A stretch of DNA of 64,000 bases from Sva-07 sp963698435 (GCA_963698435.1 CAVOQV010000018.1:186001-250000); one strand, 5' to 3'. Numbered from the stretch's first letter, positions 34,043 through 43,176 are shown. Numbers and translations are program-made. Notes: generated from the letters alone by a model not told the origin.

Positions 34043-35533
34043 TCAGGTGCCGCAGAACGTGCGGTAGTCGCCGCCCGTATCGGTCGGTGCCGGCACGGCG
34101 TAGCGGTCGGCGCCCCGCCGTCGCTCGAACGGGTGGGTGACCACGTCGAGGAACTCGTCGAGTGCCTGTCGATCGCCCCAGCTCGCAGCCGTGAGTACCT
34201 CTTCGACGATGTGGTTGCGCGGGATGTAGATCGGGTTGTCCCGATCCATCTGATCGGCGATCGCCCGGCGGTCGTCGCCGATGAGTGGAAGCCAGCGGGT
34301 CGTCCAGGCGTCGAACGCCTCGGGCTCGGCGAACAGTGCGCGGGCGGTGGTGGCGTCACCCCGAACGACCGCCGACAGCGCCCGCAGACACGTCGTGTAG
34401 TCGACGCGCTGCTCGGCCATCAGCGACAGCAGGTCACCGATGAGGTCGTCGCCGTCCGTCCTGTCGGCGTCGAGGCCGAGTTTGGCGTGCATCTCAGCGC
34501 TCCATGCCGCCTGGAACCGCTCGGGGAAGGTCTGCAGTACCGCCGTTGCGGACTCGATCGCACCGTCGGTGTCGTCGCCGAACAGCGGCAACATCGCCTC
34601 GGCCAGTCGTGCCAGATTCCACGTGGTGATCGCCGGCTGATTGCCGTAGGCGTAGCGGCCACCGTGGTCGATCGAGCTGAAGACCGTGGCCGGGTCGTAT
34701 GTGTCCATGAACGCGCACGGTCCGTAGTCGATCGTCTCGCCGGAGATCGTCGTGTTGTCGGTGTTCATCACACCGTGGACGAATCCGACCGCCATCCAGG
34801 TGGCGACGAGTTTCGCTTGTACGGCGACCACGTGGTCGAACAGCGCCAGCGGGGGGAGTTCGGCAGCTGCGGCGTCGGGGGCGTGGCGGCCGATCGCGTA
34901 GTCCGTGAGCTTGTTCAGGAGTTCGAGGTCACCGGTCGCCGCCGCGTACTGGAACGTACCGACGCGCAGATGGCTCGACGCCACCCGGGCGAGCACGGCG
35001 CCGGGCACGTGGACGTGACGCCCGCCGACCTCGCGGACGATCGACTCGCCCGTCGCGACGACGGCGAGTGCTCGCGTGGTCGGGATCCCGAGCGCGTGCA
35101 TCGCCTCGCCGATCACGTACTCGCGCAGCATCGGCCCCAACGCCGCGCGCCCGTCGCCGCCGCGGGCGAACGGCGTGCGGCCCGATCCCTTCAGGTGGAG
35201 GTCGCGTCGCGTGCCGTCGTCGGCGACGACCTCGCCGAGCAGCAGCGCCCGTCCGTCGCCGAGCCGTGGCGAATAGCCGCCGAACTGATGCCCGGAGTAG
35301 GCCTGCGCAACGGTGGTGACGCCGGCGGGCATGGCGTTGCCGGCCAGCAGTGCGACACCCTCGGGGGAGCGCAGTGCCTCGATGTCGAGCCCGAGTTCGG
35401 CCGCCAGTGCCTCGTTCACGATCACCAGCGACGGGTCCGCCACCGCTTCGGCCTGCCACGGTTGATGCAGCCCGACCAGCTCCCGGGCGAACGAGTCGTC
35501 GAGCGCGAACACGGGCCGTGCGGCAACGGTCAT
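34043..35533 (-). CDS. selO: SelO/YdiU protein AMPylase
   Basis: 496 residues, normal length for bacterial SelO. Pseudokinase-like fold that transfers AMP to protein hydroxyls: AYSGHQFGGYSPRLGDGRA, the Lys of LHLKGSGRTPFARGGDGRA, and the GVMNTDNTTISGETIDYGP metal/catalytic segment (N and D). The usual C-terminal Cys seen in many SelO proteins appears in the last residues (YRTFCGT). In E. coli it AMPylates metabolic proteins during oxidative stress. Stands alone on the minus strand. Confidence 0.95.
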   Translation of the reverse strand: MTVAARPVFALDDSFARELVGLHQPWQAEAVADPSLVIVNEALAAELGLDIEALRSPEGVALLAGNAMPAGVTTVAQAYSGHQFGGYSPRLGDGRALLLGEVVADDGTRRDLHLKGSGRTPFARGGDGRAALGPMLREYVIGEAMHALGIPTTRALAVVATGESIVREVGGRHVHVPGAVLARVASSHLRVGTFQYAAATGDLELLNKLTDYAIGRHAPDAAAAELPPLALFDHVVAVQAKLVATWMAVGFVHGVMNTDNTTISGETIDYGPCAFMDTYDPATVFSSIDHGGRYAYGNQPAITTWNLARLAEAMLPLFGDDTDGAIESATAVLQTFPERFQAAWSAEMHAKLGLDADRTDGDDLIGDLLSLMAEQRVDYTTCLRALSAVVRGDATTARALFAEPEAFDAWTTRWLPLIGDDRRAIADQMDRDNPIYIPRNHIVEEVLTAASWGDRQALDEFLDVVTHPFERRRGADRYAVPAPTDTGGDYRTFCGT

Positions 35534-35551
35534 CCTCCCAGCCTAGGAACG

Positions 35552-35595
35552 CGATGCGCCGCAGCGCCCACGTACGCAACGTGGCAGGCGCATCG
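35552..35595. repeat. Nested inverted repeat upstream of selO
   Basis: Outer arms CGATGCGCC (35552-35560) and GGCGCATCG (35587-35595), inner arms CCACGT (35568-35573) and ACGTGG (35579-35584). It lies 19 bases upstream of the selO start and could be an operator or a hairpin. Confidence 0.55.
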
Positions 35596-35655
35596 TGAAC
35601 GGGGAATCACGCAAGTCGTCGACGGCAGCCCATCGGTTCGAACTGGTTCCGGTAG

Positions 35656-35757
35656 CTGCGCGAACCTGGGGAGTACCTCTACTCGTTCGGCCCGCCACCC
35701 CCGCCCGAGTTCCTCGAACCCACCGACATGGCCGACCTCATCGCTACATCCACCTGA
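35656..35757 (+). pseudogene. Short 3' gene remnant
   Basis: 34 codons open after an in-frame TAG: LREPGEYLYSFGPPPPPEFL then EPTDMADLIATST and a stop. The composition looks protein-like, with a proline run, but there is no start codon with a ribosome site and no family I recognise. It is read through 35 bases before the FAH-family gene and may be the tail of a lost upstream gene. Confidence 0.3.
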
Positions 35758-35792
35758 GGCGTCACCACCTCTCATCGAAAGGTTGCACACGA

Positions 35793-36659
35793 ATGGGATT
35801 CCGACTCGGCAACATCAACGGACGGGCGGTCCTCGTCCACGGCGAGTACTACACCGACATCGCCACGCACTCCTCGGGGGCACTCGGCGCCGATCCGATG
35901 GAGGCGCTCGCCCGACCCGACCTGCTGTCCGAGCTCTCCGCCACCCTCGACGAGTCCTCGGTCACCGGTCTGCTCGCCGACGTGGTGCTCGGGCCGCCGG
36001 TCCCGCGACCGCAGAAGTCGTTCGGCATCGGACTCAACTTCGCCTCTCACGTCGCAGAGACCGGACGCGAATCGCCGGACAGTCCGCTCGTGTTCACGAA
36101 GTTCCCGTCGTGCCTCGTCGGCCCGACAGCGGACGTCGAGATCCGCAGCGACGGCTGCGACTACGAAGGCGAGCTCGTCGTCGTGATCGGTGACGGCGGT
36201 CGAGACATCGCAATCGGCGATGCGTGGAACCATGTCGTCGGCGTCACGATCGGCCAGGACATCTCCGATCGCCCCGCCCAGTTCGCCGCCAAGCCACCCC
36301 ACTTCGATCTCGGCAAGTCGTTCGACACCTTCGGTCCGATCGGCCCGGTGCTCGTCTCCACCGACGAGCTCGCCGACCGCGACGCCCTCCACATCGTGTG
36401 CTCGATCAACGGCGAGGTGCGCCAGGACGGCAACACCGCCGACCTGATCTTCGACGTCCCCACACTCGTCAGCTTCCTGTCGTCGATCACCACGCTCGTC
36501 ACCGGTGACATCATCTTCACCGGCACGCCCGAGGGCGTCGGCGCGGCCCAGGGCAAGTTCCTCGCAGACGGCGACGTGATCACCACGACCATCGACGGCG
36601 TCGGCACCATGACGAACCGGGTGGTTCGCATCAGCGATCCGCGGCCGATCCGCGGCTGA
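35793..36659 (+). CDS. Fumarylacetoacetate hydrolase family protein
   Basis: 288 residues from ATG at 35793 (GAAAGG upstream). FAH C-terminal fold: KSFGIGLNFASHVAETG, FTKFPSCLVGPTADVEI, the metal-binding Glu of DYEGELVVVIG, and VTGDIIFTGTPEGVG. Metal-dependent C-C hydrolase, decarboxylase or isomerase acting on aromatic or sugar-acid breakdown products. Followed by a carboxymuconolactone-decarboxylase-like gene, consistent with an aromatic or acid catabolism context. Confidence 0.9.
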   Translation: MGFRLGNINGRAVLVHGEYYTDIATHSSGALGADPMEALARPDLLSELSATLDESSVTGLLADVVLGPPVPRPQKSFGIGLNFASHVAETGRESPDSPLVFTKFPSCLVGPTADVEIRSDGCDYEGELVVVIGDGGRDIAIGDAWNHVVGVTIGQDISDRPAQFAAKPPHFDLGKSFDTFGPIGPVLVSTDELADRDALHIVCSINGEVRQDGNTADLIFDVPTLVSFLSSITTLVTGDIIFTGTPEGVGAAQGKFLADGDVITTTIDGVGTMTNRVVRISDPRPIRG

Positions 36660-36829
36660 CCCGTCGTGCTGTCTGGTCGTTCGAGACCGACGGCGGCACC
36701 GACCTCGCGGACGAACCGCCCGCTTCGGCTTCGACCACCTCGTCGCGCAAGGCTGGCAAGCAGGCACGCACGCCCACACCTGACCGAGTGCTGTCGGGTC
36801 AGATCCCCGCAGCACGACTGGGAGCACCG

Positions 36830-37402
36830 ATGACCAAGCGACCCACTGCACCACGCATCGAGCCGATCGATCTCGACGACGTCACCGACGACGAGCTGCG
36901 CGACACCCTCGCCGGCGCGCTCACACTCGACGGGCGGCCGCTGAACATCTTCGGCGTCCTGGGACACCATCCGAAGCTGCTGAAGCGCTTCAACCTGCTC
37001 GGCGGGTTCATCCTCAACAAGGGGTTGATCCCCGAGCGTGAACGCGAGCTCGTGATTCTCCGAGTGGGTTGGAACGCGCAGGCCGTGTACGAGTTCGGTC
37101 AACACACCGTGATCGGCAAACGCTGCGGACTCACCGACGTCGAGATCGCTGCGCTGACCACGTCGCCCCACGATCATCCGTGGAGCGCCGACGACCGCGC
37201 GCTGATCGCGCTCGCTGACGACCTCGCCGCCGACGACTGTGTGGCCGACGGAACCTGGCTCGCGCTCACCGAGCGTTGGTCCGATGCCGAGTTGGTCGAG
37301 CTGTTGATCGTCGCTGGCTTCTATCGACTCGTGTCGGGTTTCCTCAACTCGGCCGGCGTCCAACTCGACGACGGCGTCCCCGGCTTCCCGACCGGAGTGT
37401 GA
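36830..37402 (+). CDS. Carboxymuconolactone decarboxylase-like protein
   Basis: 190 residues. AhpD/CMD helical fold: LNIFGVLGHHPKLLKRF, PERERELVILRVGWNAQAVYEFGQH and GLTDVEIAALTT. At the CxxC position of AhpD the sequence has no Cys, so it is not a thiol peroxidase partner; more like the non-redox branch. Start at ATG 36830; the frame is open upstream through a Ser/Thr/Ala-rich stretch but without a start that fits. Confidence 0.85.
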   Translation: MTKRPTAPRIEPIDLDDVTDDELRDTLAGALTLDGRPLNIFGVLGHHPKLLKRFNLLGGFILNKGLIPERERELVILRVGWNAQAVYEFGQHTVIGKRCGLTDVEIAALTTSPHDHPWSADDRALIALADDLAADDCVADGTWLALTERWSDAELVELLIVAGFYRLVSGFLNSAGVQLDDGVPGFPTGV

Positions 37403-37411
37403 GATCGGTCG

Positions 37412-38017
37412 TCACGACGTCATGCCGCCGAGACCGACCAGGCCGCGGGCCAGCTCGATCTCACCCATGTGCCGCAGGCCGTGCTGGTAGAGCCAGCACT
37501 CGAACGCGTCGAGCACCGTGATGCCCTGCGGACCAGCGCATCGAGCGCTGTACGTGGTGGCGATCATCGGCGGGTAGGGCTTGGAGATCAGAACGCGGGT
37601 GAAGTCTGCGGGATCCATCGAGCGCAGGTGCGCCTCGGTGCGATCGAACACCGCCCGTTGGTACTCCTTGTAGGCGTCGTAGTCGCCGATGCGTTGGGCC
37701 ACCATCTCGTCGACGGTCTTGTGTTTCCCGTGGTCGGCGATCGTCAACTGCACGCGGTCCTGCCAGTCGTCGTTCCAGATCGGCGGCTCGCCGGTGATCA
37801 TCATGAACGAACCGTCGTGCACGTTGACGTAGTGGAACAACGAGAACGCGATCGGCAGCACGCCCTCTCGCTCGAAGTGGTTCACGTGCTCGAGGTCCAT
37901 CGTGTCGACCGCCTGGTAGTACAACGAATGCATCGTGCGCATCCGCCGAGAGAGCGAGTCCTGGACCGGATCGGCCAACGGGGGACCGGCGTTGAGGTCG
38001 AGGTCGATGTCGGTCAT
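37412..38017 (-). CDS. DinB-like four-helix protein
   Basis: 201 residues. DinB/YfiT-type helical bundle with metal-type His spacing: LEHVNHFEREGV, FSLFHYVNVHD and LYQHGLRHMGEIELARG. Members act as thiol-dependent transferases or are of unknown function. Downstream of a VOC gene in the same direction (31-bp gap), so the two may be co-transcribed. Confidence 0.75.
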   Translation of the reverse strand: MTDIDLDLNAGPPLADPVQDSLSRRMRTMHSLYYQAVDTMDLEHVNHFEREGVLPIAFSLFHYVNVHDGSFMMITGEPPIWNDDWQDRVQLTIADHGKHKTVDEMVAQRIGDYDAYKEYQRAVFDRTEAHLRSMDPADFTRVLISKPYPPMIATTYSARCAGPQGITVLDAFECWLYQHGLRHMGEIELARGLVGLGGMTS

Positions 38018-38048
38018 CGTGTTCCTTCCGGTGGGGGCATGTCGGCGT

Positions 38049-38420
38049 TCACTGCGGTGTCGTCCGGGTCGGAGCCGGCTCGTGCAGTTCGATCATGTTG
38101 CCCGACGGGTCGAGCAGGAAGGACTGGCGCGCGGCGCCGACCCCGCCCGGGTCGCTGACGTCGATGCCGCGATCTCGCAGCTCGGCGACGGTGGCGTCGA
38201 GGTCGGCGACCTGGACGGCGAAGTGCTGGCCGTGGTTGTTCGGGACCTCGCCCTCGATCAGATGGACCTGCTGTGCGCCGATGTCGAGCCATGCCCCACG
38301 GAAGGAGAAGTCGGGACGGTCGGTACGAGCCGCCAACCCGAGCACGTCGGTGTAGAAGTCGATGCTCTCGGCCGCGTCGCGCACGTTGATCGACACGTGA
38401 TGGACCCCGAGCGGCTGCAC
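38049..38420 (-). CDS. Glyoxalase-fold (VOC) protein
   Basis: 123 residues from GTG at 38420; ATG at 38444 would add 8 residues. Complete VOC domain: LGVHHVSINVRDAAESIDFY, VHLIEGEVPNNHGQHFAVQV with His, and the metal-type Glu in DPSGNMIELHEP. Resembles lactoylglutathione lyase relatives and actinobacterial fosfomycin-type proteins, but no specific activity can be given. Confidence 0.85.
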   Translation of the reverse strand: MQPLGVHHVSINVRDAAESIDFYTDVLGLAARTDRPDFSFRGAWLDIGAQQVHLIEGEVPNNHGQHFAVQVADLDATVAELRDRGIDVSDPGGVGAARQSFLLDPSGNMIELHEPAPTRTTPQ

Positions 38421-38464
38421 CGCCTCAGTGTGGCAGACGACCACACCGGGATCTCACCTGGCGA

Positions 38465-38514
38465 CTCAGGTGCGTGCGGCGTCGAGCAGCTCAGGTGCGT
38501 GCGGCGTCGAGCAG
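38465..38514. repeat. 25-bp tandem duplication over the ppsA stop
   Basis: Two identical 25-bp copies (38465-38489 and 38490-38514). Each encodes LLDAART plus the stop on the minus strand, so the last codons and stop of ppsA are duplicated; only the first stop is used. Confidence 0.85.
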
Positions 38515-40764
38515 CATGCGGCGCTCGGCGGTCGCCAACACCCGTCGAGCGGCCGTGACGGCGTCGGGGTCGACCGAGATCGACGTGATGCCGAACCGCA
38601 CCAGGTGCTCGGCGAATGCCGGGTTGCGTGACGGGGCCAGCCCGCACAGCGACGAGGTGATGCCGACCTCGCGGCAGGCGGTGACGATCTGCCCGATCGC
38701 CCAGAGGACCGCGGCATCGCTCTCGTCGAACAGCTCGGCCAGCATTTCGGAGTCGCGGTCGACACCCAGCATCAGTTGCGTCAGGTCGTTGCTGCCGATC
38801 GACACGCCGGCGATGCCGAGGGCGGCGTAATCGGAGATCCGGGCGATCACCGACGGCACTTCGGCCATCACCCAGGTGACGAGCCCGCGCTGTCGTCCGA
38901 GTCGGCTCGCGTCGATCGCTTCCAGGCAGGCCTCCAGTTCCCACTTGGTCCTGACGAACGGGATCATCACCTGCAGGTTCGGAAACTCCTCGCGCACCCG
39001 GCCGAGCGTCTCCAGCTCGAGCGCGAACGTCTCGGGATCCTTGATGTAGCGGTAGCAGCCCCGGTAGCCGATCATCGGGTTCTGTTCCTCGGGCTCGAAC
39101 TGCTCGCCGCCGGTGAGGCCACGGAACTCGTTCGACCGGAAGTCCATCGTGCGGTAGACCACCGGGCGCGTCCCGAACGCGCCGGCGATCTGGCCCAGCT
39201 GCGCCGACATCGAACTGATGAACTCGTCGCTGCGACCGTCGGCGATCAACGCGCGTGGGTGCTGCCCACCGAGAGCGTCGACGACCATGAACTCGCCGCG
39301 CAGCAGCCCGACCCCGTCGACGTCGAGCGCCGCGACTTCGGCAGCTCGGTCGGCCATCGCCAGATTGACGTACAGCTTGGTGGCCGTCACCTCGGACACG
39401 GTCGCAGGTGTCGGGGTGGAACGCTCGACCTCTCGGCTCGCGATCACCGCCGGGAGATGGCTGGCACGGTCGCCGGCGAACACCTGGCCGGCGGCGGCAT
39501 CGACGGTCACCATGTCGCCGTTGCGTAGCGTCGTCGTCGCCGTGCGCGTCCCGACGATCGCCGGGAGCCCGAGTTCGCGGCTGACGATCGCGGCGTGGCA
39601 CGTGCTGCCGCCGGCGTCGGTGACGAGCGCCGAGGCGCGCCGCATCGTGGCGACCCAGTCGGGTGAGGTCATCTCGGCGACGAGGACGTCGCCGTCGGCG
39701 AGCAGGTGGCCGTCGGCCGGTGATGTCAGGATCCGTACACGCCCCGATGCATTGCGATCGCCGACCCCGAGGCCCTGCAGGATCGGCGTCTCCGACGTGT
39801 CGAGCGTCGAAGGTTCGAGGGTGGTCAGTGGCCGGGACTGGACGACGAACAGGTCGTCGCCGACGAACGCCCATTCGACGTCCTGCGGGCTGCCGTAGTG
39901 CCGTTCGATGTCGAGACCGAGCCGTGCGATCCGGACGACCTCGTCGTCGGTCAGGACGCGGCGCCAGCCCTCGGCAGCGTCGAGTTCCTCGAGGACGTCG
40001 CCGTCGGGACCGGTGGTGATGCGCACCGACTGGCACCCGATCCGCACGTCACGCAACATCTTCGTTGCCCGATCGACGTGGTACGTGTCGGGCTCGACCC
40101 GCCCGGACACCACGACCTCGCCGAGGCCGAAGGCCGCCTCGATCACGACCTGCTCGCGCACGGCGGGGTCCACCGTGAACATCACGCCGGAGCGATCCGA
40201 TGCCACCATCTGTTGGACGATCACGGCGATCGCCGGCTCGTCGAGCAGCCCGCGATCGACGCGGTACGACGCGACGCGTTCGCCGAACAGCGATGCCCAG
40301 CAGTCGGTGACCCGTGCGAGGAGTTCGGGCCCGCGGACGTTGGTGAACGTCTCGTTCATCCCGGCGAAGGATGTGTCGGTCGAGTCCTCTGCAGTGGCCG
40401 ACGATCGAACGGCCACTCTGACGTCCGGTCCCAGTTCCTCCAGACGCGCGATGGCATCGTCAGCGAGCGCGTCCGGCAGGGTGCAGGCACGGACGGCCTC
40501 TCGCAGCCGGCGCGCTGCGTCGGCCAAGGCCTCCGGTGTCAGTTCGGCGGCGTGCCGGGCGTGGTCGGCCAGTTCTTCGCGGAGCCCGGCGTGCCGCATC
40601 GCGTCGAGGTATGCCTCGGCCGTGATCACGAACCCCGGTGGGACGGGAAACCCGGCGGCGATCATCTCTCCGAGGTTTGCTCCCTTGCCTCCGACCAGTT
40701 CGACGTCGGCCAGACCGACCTCGGAGAGATCGACGATGCGACGGACTTGGGTCAATTGCGCCAT
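38491..40764 (-). CDS. ppsA: Phosphoenolpyruvate synthase
   Basis: 757 residues from ATG at 40764 (GGGAG 6 bases upstream). N-terminal ATP-grasp domain (VGGKGANLGEMIAAGFPVP, VAVRSSATAEDSTDTSFAG), central phospho-His swivelling domain (GGSTCHAAIVSRELGLPA) and C-terminal PEP/pyruvate barrel (DVDGVGLLRGEFM, SIGSNDLTQLMLG, SSLCGLAPS). Converts pyruvate and ATP to PEP, AMP and phosphate for gluconeogenesis. The frame remains open far upstream, overlapping the carbonic anhydrase gene in another frame, but that extension is not coding. Confidence 0.95.
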   Translation of the reverse strand: MAQLTQVRRIVDLSEVGLADVELVGGKGANLGEMIAAGFPVPPGFVITAEAYLDAMRHAGLREELADHARHAAELTPEALADAARRLREAVRACTLPDALADDAIARLEELGPDVRVAVRSSATAEDSTDTSFAGMNETFTNVRGPELLARVTDCWASLFGERVASYRVDRGLLDEPAIAVIVQQMVASDRSGVMFTVDPAVREQVVIEAAFGLGEVVVSGRVEPDTYHVDRATKMLRDVRIGCQSVRITTGPDGDVLEELDAAEGWRRVLTDDEVVRIARLGLDIERHYGSPQDVEWAFVGDDLFVVQSRPLTTLEPSTLDTSETPILQGLGVGDRNASGRVRILTSPADGHLLADGDVLVAEMTSPDWVATMRRASALVTDAGGSTCHAAIVSRELGLPAIVGTRTATTTLRNGDMVTVDAAAGQVFAGDRASHLPAVIASREVERSTPTPATVSEVTATKLYVNLAMADRAAEVAALDVDGVGLLRGEFMVVDALGGQHPRALIADGRSDEFISSMSAQLGQIAGAFGTRPVVYRTMDFRSNEFRGLTGGEQFEPEEQNPMIGYRGCYRYIKDPETFALELETLGRVREEFPNLQVMIPFVRTKWELEACLEAIDASRLGRQRGLVTWVMAEVPSVIARISDYAALGIAGVSIGSNDLTQLMLGVDRDSEMLAELFDESDAAVLWAIGQIVTACREVGITSSLCGLAPSRNPAFAEHLVRFGITSISVDPDAVTAARRVLATAERRMLLDAART

Positions 40765-40919
40765 GGTCAGCTCCCTCGGGACAGGTCGCGGGATCGTCCC
40801 GCGATCCACTGCCAGCGTCCCCCGCGGCCGCCCTGTGGAGCCAGTGCCGAACGTCCCTCCCCCGACTCGGCGATGGTCTCGCGTCGTGGGATCGCTGAAC
40901 CGGGCCTGAGGCGTGACGC

Positions 40920-41594
40920 CTACAGGCCGTCGAGGTCGTAGATGCCGCGTGCGGGCTCGTCGGCGGGGTCGATCTCCAGGTCCTTCAGGAGGCCGTGGCG
41001 CAGGTCGTAGGCCCAGCCGTGGACGTGCGCACGCATGTCGTCGCCCCAGCGGCGCTGGACGAACGAGGTCGAGCACAGCCGGTACACCTGTTCGCGCACG
41101 TTGAGCTCGACGAGGCGCTGGTGGCGCAGTTCGGGGTCTGCGATGGCGTCGAGTTCGTCGTGGTAGATCCGGTAGACGTCCTTGATCGTGCGCAGCCACT
41201 TGTCGATCAGCCCGTGGTACGAACCGTCGACCGCCGCCGCCACACCACCACAGCCGTAGTGGCCGCACACGATGACGTGTTCGACGCCGAGCACCTCGAC
41301 CGCGAACTGCAGGACCGACATCAGGTTCATGTCGGTGTGAACGACGAGGTTGGCGATGTTGCGGTGGATGAACATCTCGCCACTGCGGACGCCGACCATC
41401 TCGTTCGCGTTCACCCGGCTGTCCGAACACCCGATGAACAGGTACTTCGGGTGCTGACCGGTGGCAAGCCGCTCGAAGTGGTCGGGGTCCTTGGCCAGTT
41501 CGTCTGCAACCCACCGGCGGTTGTTCTCGAACAGCTCGTCGTAGCTCGGCGTCGGCACATCGAGAGCCTGCCACACGTACTCGGCGATACCCAC
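40920..41594 (-). CDS. Beta-class carbonic anhydrase
   Basis: 224 residues. Zinc ligands Cys56 (with Asp58 and Arg60 in GCSDSR), His112 and Cys115 in CGHYGCGG. FIHRNIANLVVHTD and LNVREQVYRLC are also typical. Interconverts CO2 and bicarbonate in the cytoplasm, supplying bicarbonate to carboxylases. Divergent from the winged-helix regulator gene; the starts are 51 bp apart, so a shared regulatory region is likely. Confidence 0.95.
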   Translation of the reverse strand: MGIAEYVWQALDVPTPSYDELFENNRRWVADELAKDPDHFERLATGQHPKYLFIGCSDSRVNANEMVGVRSGEMFIHRNIANLVVHTDMNLMSVLQFAVEVLGVEHVIVCGHYGCGGVAAAVDGSYHGLIDKWLRTIKDVYRIYHDELDAIADPELRHQRLVELNVREQVYRLCSTSFVQRRWGDDMRAHVHGWAYDLRHGLLKDLEIDPADEPARGIYDLDGL

Positions 41595-41610
41595 GACAGA
41601 TCAGTGGAAG

Positions 41611-41640
41611 TTGAGTTCCGGTAATGATTTTCGTATCATT
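41611..41640 (+). promoter_or_regulatory. Leaderless promoter with inverted repeat
   Basis: TTGAGT (41611-41616), 17-base spacer, TATCAT (41634-41639), and the ATG 6 bases further, so the regulator mRNA is probably leaderless. AATGAT (41623-41628) and ATCATT (41635-41640) form an inverted repeat over the -10 box, a likely autoregulatory operator. The AT-rich stretch is striking against the GC-rich background. Confidence 0.7.
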
Positions 41641-41645
41641 CTGCC

Positions 41646-41978
41646 ATGGCTTCTCGAACCGTTGTTGAGGATGCGCCAACAGGCGAGATCGTCGACGGGG
41701 GTACCTGGACGTTCCTGACCAATCACAGCCACGTCCTGATCTGCCTCGCACGAGATCCGAATCTCCGGTTGCGGGATCTCGCCGATCAGGTCGGGATCAC
41801 CGAACGGGCCGTCCAGGGCATCGTGAAGGACCTCGAGGCCGCCGGGTGCCTGACGCGGCACCGTGAAGGCCGCCGGAACCGCTATGACATCGTCGCCGAC
41901 CGACCGATGCGGCACCAGGTCGAACAGCACCACGTGGTCGGTGACCTCCTCGGCGCCATGGTTCCGATCGGGCGCTGA
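41646..41978 (+). CDS. Small winged-helix (MarR-like) regulator
   Basis: 110 residues. Winged helix-turn-helix: HVLICLARDPNLRLRDLADQ, VGITERAVQGIVKDLEAAGC as helix 2-recognition helix, wing LTRHREGRRNRYDIVAD. The C-terminus is short (HQVEQHHVVGDLL) and may form the dimer contact. No ligand domain. Divergent from carbonic anhydrase, which it may control along with itself. Confidence 0.82.
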   Translation: MASRTVVEDAPTGEIVDGGTWTFLTNHSHVLICLARDPNLRLRDLADQVGITERAVQGIVKDLEAAGCLTRHREGRRNRYDIVADRPMRHQVEQHHVVGDLLGAMVPIGR

Positions 41979-42112
41979 ACCGCCCGGCCGACAGCTCGAT
42001 GATCGGCGCCCCTCAGCCGCGGTGCGTCGCGGCCGATGTGGCTGTGGTGTCGAGGTCGATGCCGGAGCTGCAGTTGATGTGACGTCGTCGGACGCGTGGT
42101 CCGAGCCCGGGG

Positions 42113-43132
42113 TCAGGACTGCGGCGGTGGCGGTGGTGGCGGGGTGCTCGGCGGGCCGCCCGGAGTCGGCGGTTCCGTCACCGCTGGTGGCGGCGGTGGT
42201 GCTGGTGGCGGCGGGCCGCTCGGGTCCGCGGGCGGTTGCGCCGCGCCGCCGGTCGGTGCCGCCATGGGTGGCGGTGGCGGTGGTGGCGGTGTGGTGGCTC
42301 CCGGAGGCGACGTCGGGGTGTCGACGACCGCGCCGCCGGCTGGCGGCGTGGCGCCCTTCGAGCGCTTGGCGAGCACGACAGCCAGTGCGGCGACGGCAGC
42401 AACGACGGCAACGATCGCGACGATGATCAACACCGAGGAACCGCTGTCGTCGCCCCCGGGTGTCCATTCGGCGGTCATGGTGGCGTCTCCGTCGGTGACG
42501 AAGTCCGCGTCGGGCTTGACGTTCCAGGTGGCGGTAGAGCCGTCGGTCGACGACGCATTGTTCTCGCCGAGCGAGCCGGGTGCGGTGACCGTGAACTTGA
42601 TCGTGAACAGGTCGTCGAGGCTGACCCCGAGCATCTCGGTCATCATCTCGGTGTCGGCGGGGTCGCCGGCGATCTCATCGACGCCCTCGAGCACGGCGTT
42701 GAATCGCGTGCCGTCGTCGTCCTGCTCGATCGAGAACGTCGATGTCTCGTCACCGAGGGAGTTCAGGTCGGCGACCGGGACGCCGCTGACGGTGCAGCCG
42801 ACTCCGACCTGGCCGTTCTCGTCGACTTCGCGAGTGCTCACGTCGTACTGGGTCAGTTCTTGCGTGAGGTCGCCGCACGGATCGTCTCCGCCGGTGAACT
42901 CCTCGAGCAGCGCATCGCCGGACAGTTCGTCGAGTGCCCCAGCGTCTTCGCCGAGAAGGCCGGCAAGCTCCTCGAGCTGTTCGGTGTCGATCAGCACGAG
43001 GTAGTCGAGGTCGGCTGTGGCGTCGTCCTTGATCGTGAATGTGGCTTCGACCGTGAAGCATCCTGCGAGGAGTACGCTCGTCGCGGCGATGGTGAGCGCC
43101 GACGCAGCAGTCCGGATGGTTCGACGGTTCAT
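42113..43132 (-). CDS. LppM-like lipoprotein with proline-rich tail
   Basis: 339 residues from ATG at 43132. Lipobox LLAGC, then an LppM/DUF3153-like beta-rich region (FTVEATFTIKDDATADLDYL, GCTVSGVPVADLN) to about residue 230, a membrane helix (SVLIIVAIVAVVAAVAALAVVL) and a Pro/Gly/Ala-rich tail with runs of 5-8 prolines. The protein should be lipid-anchored outside with a cytoplasmic proline tail. In M. tuberculosis LppM affects phagosome trafficking; here a cell-envelope role is only inferred. Confidence 0.8.
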   Translation of the reverse strand: MNRRTIRTAASALTIAATSVLLAGCFTVEATFTIKDDATADLDYLVLIDTEQLEELAGLLGEDAGALDELSGDALLEEFTGGDDPCGDLTQELTQYDVSTREVDENGQVGVGCTVSGVPVADLNSLGDETSTFSIEQDDDGTRFNAVLEGVDEIAGDPADTEMMTEMLGVSLDDLFTIKFTVTAPGSLGENNASSTDGSTATWNVKPDADFVTDGDATMTAEWTPGGDDSGSSVLIIVAIVAVVAAVAALAVVLAKRSKGATPPAGGAVVDTPTSPPGATTPPPPPPPPMAAPTGGAAQPPADPSGPPPPAPPPPPAVTEPPTPGGPPSTPPPPPPPQS

Positions 43133-43176
43133 GCCTGACACCGTACCCTTGCGTCGGGGAGCCCTCCGGGAATATG

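Noticed and set aside
36662..36829. Possible longer start for the CMD-like gene (text beginning WSFETDGGTD)
   Set aside because: Low-complexity Ser/Thr/Ala text, no suitable start, and homologous domain begins well after ATG 36830.
40765..41751. Long N-terminal extension of PEP synthase
   Set aside because: The added text is Arg/Pro-rich without family similarity and overlaps carbonic anhydrase, which has all zinc ligands; the ATG at 40764 has a good ribosome site.
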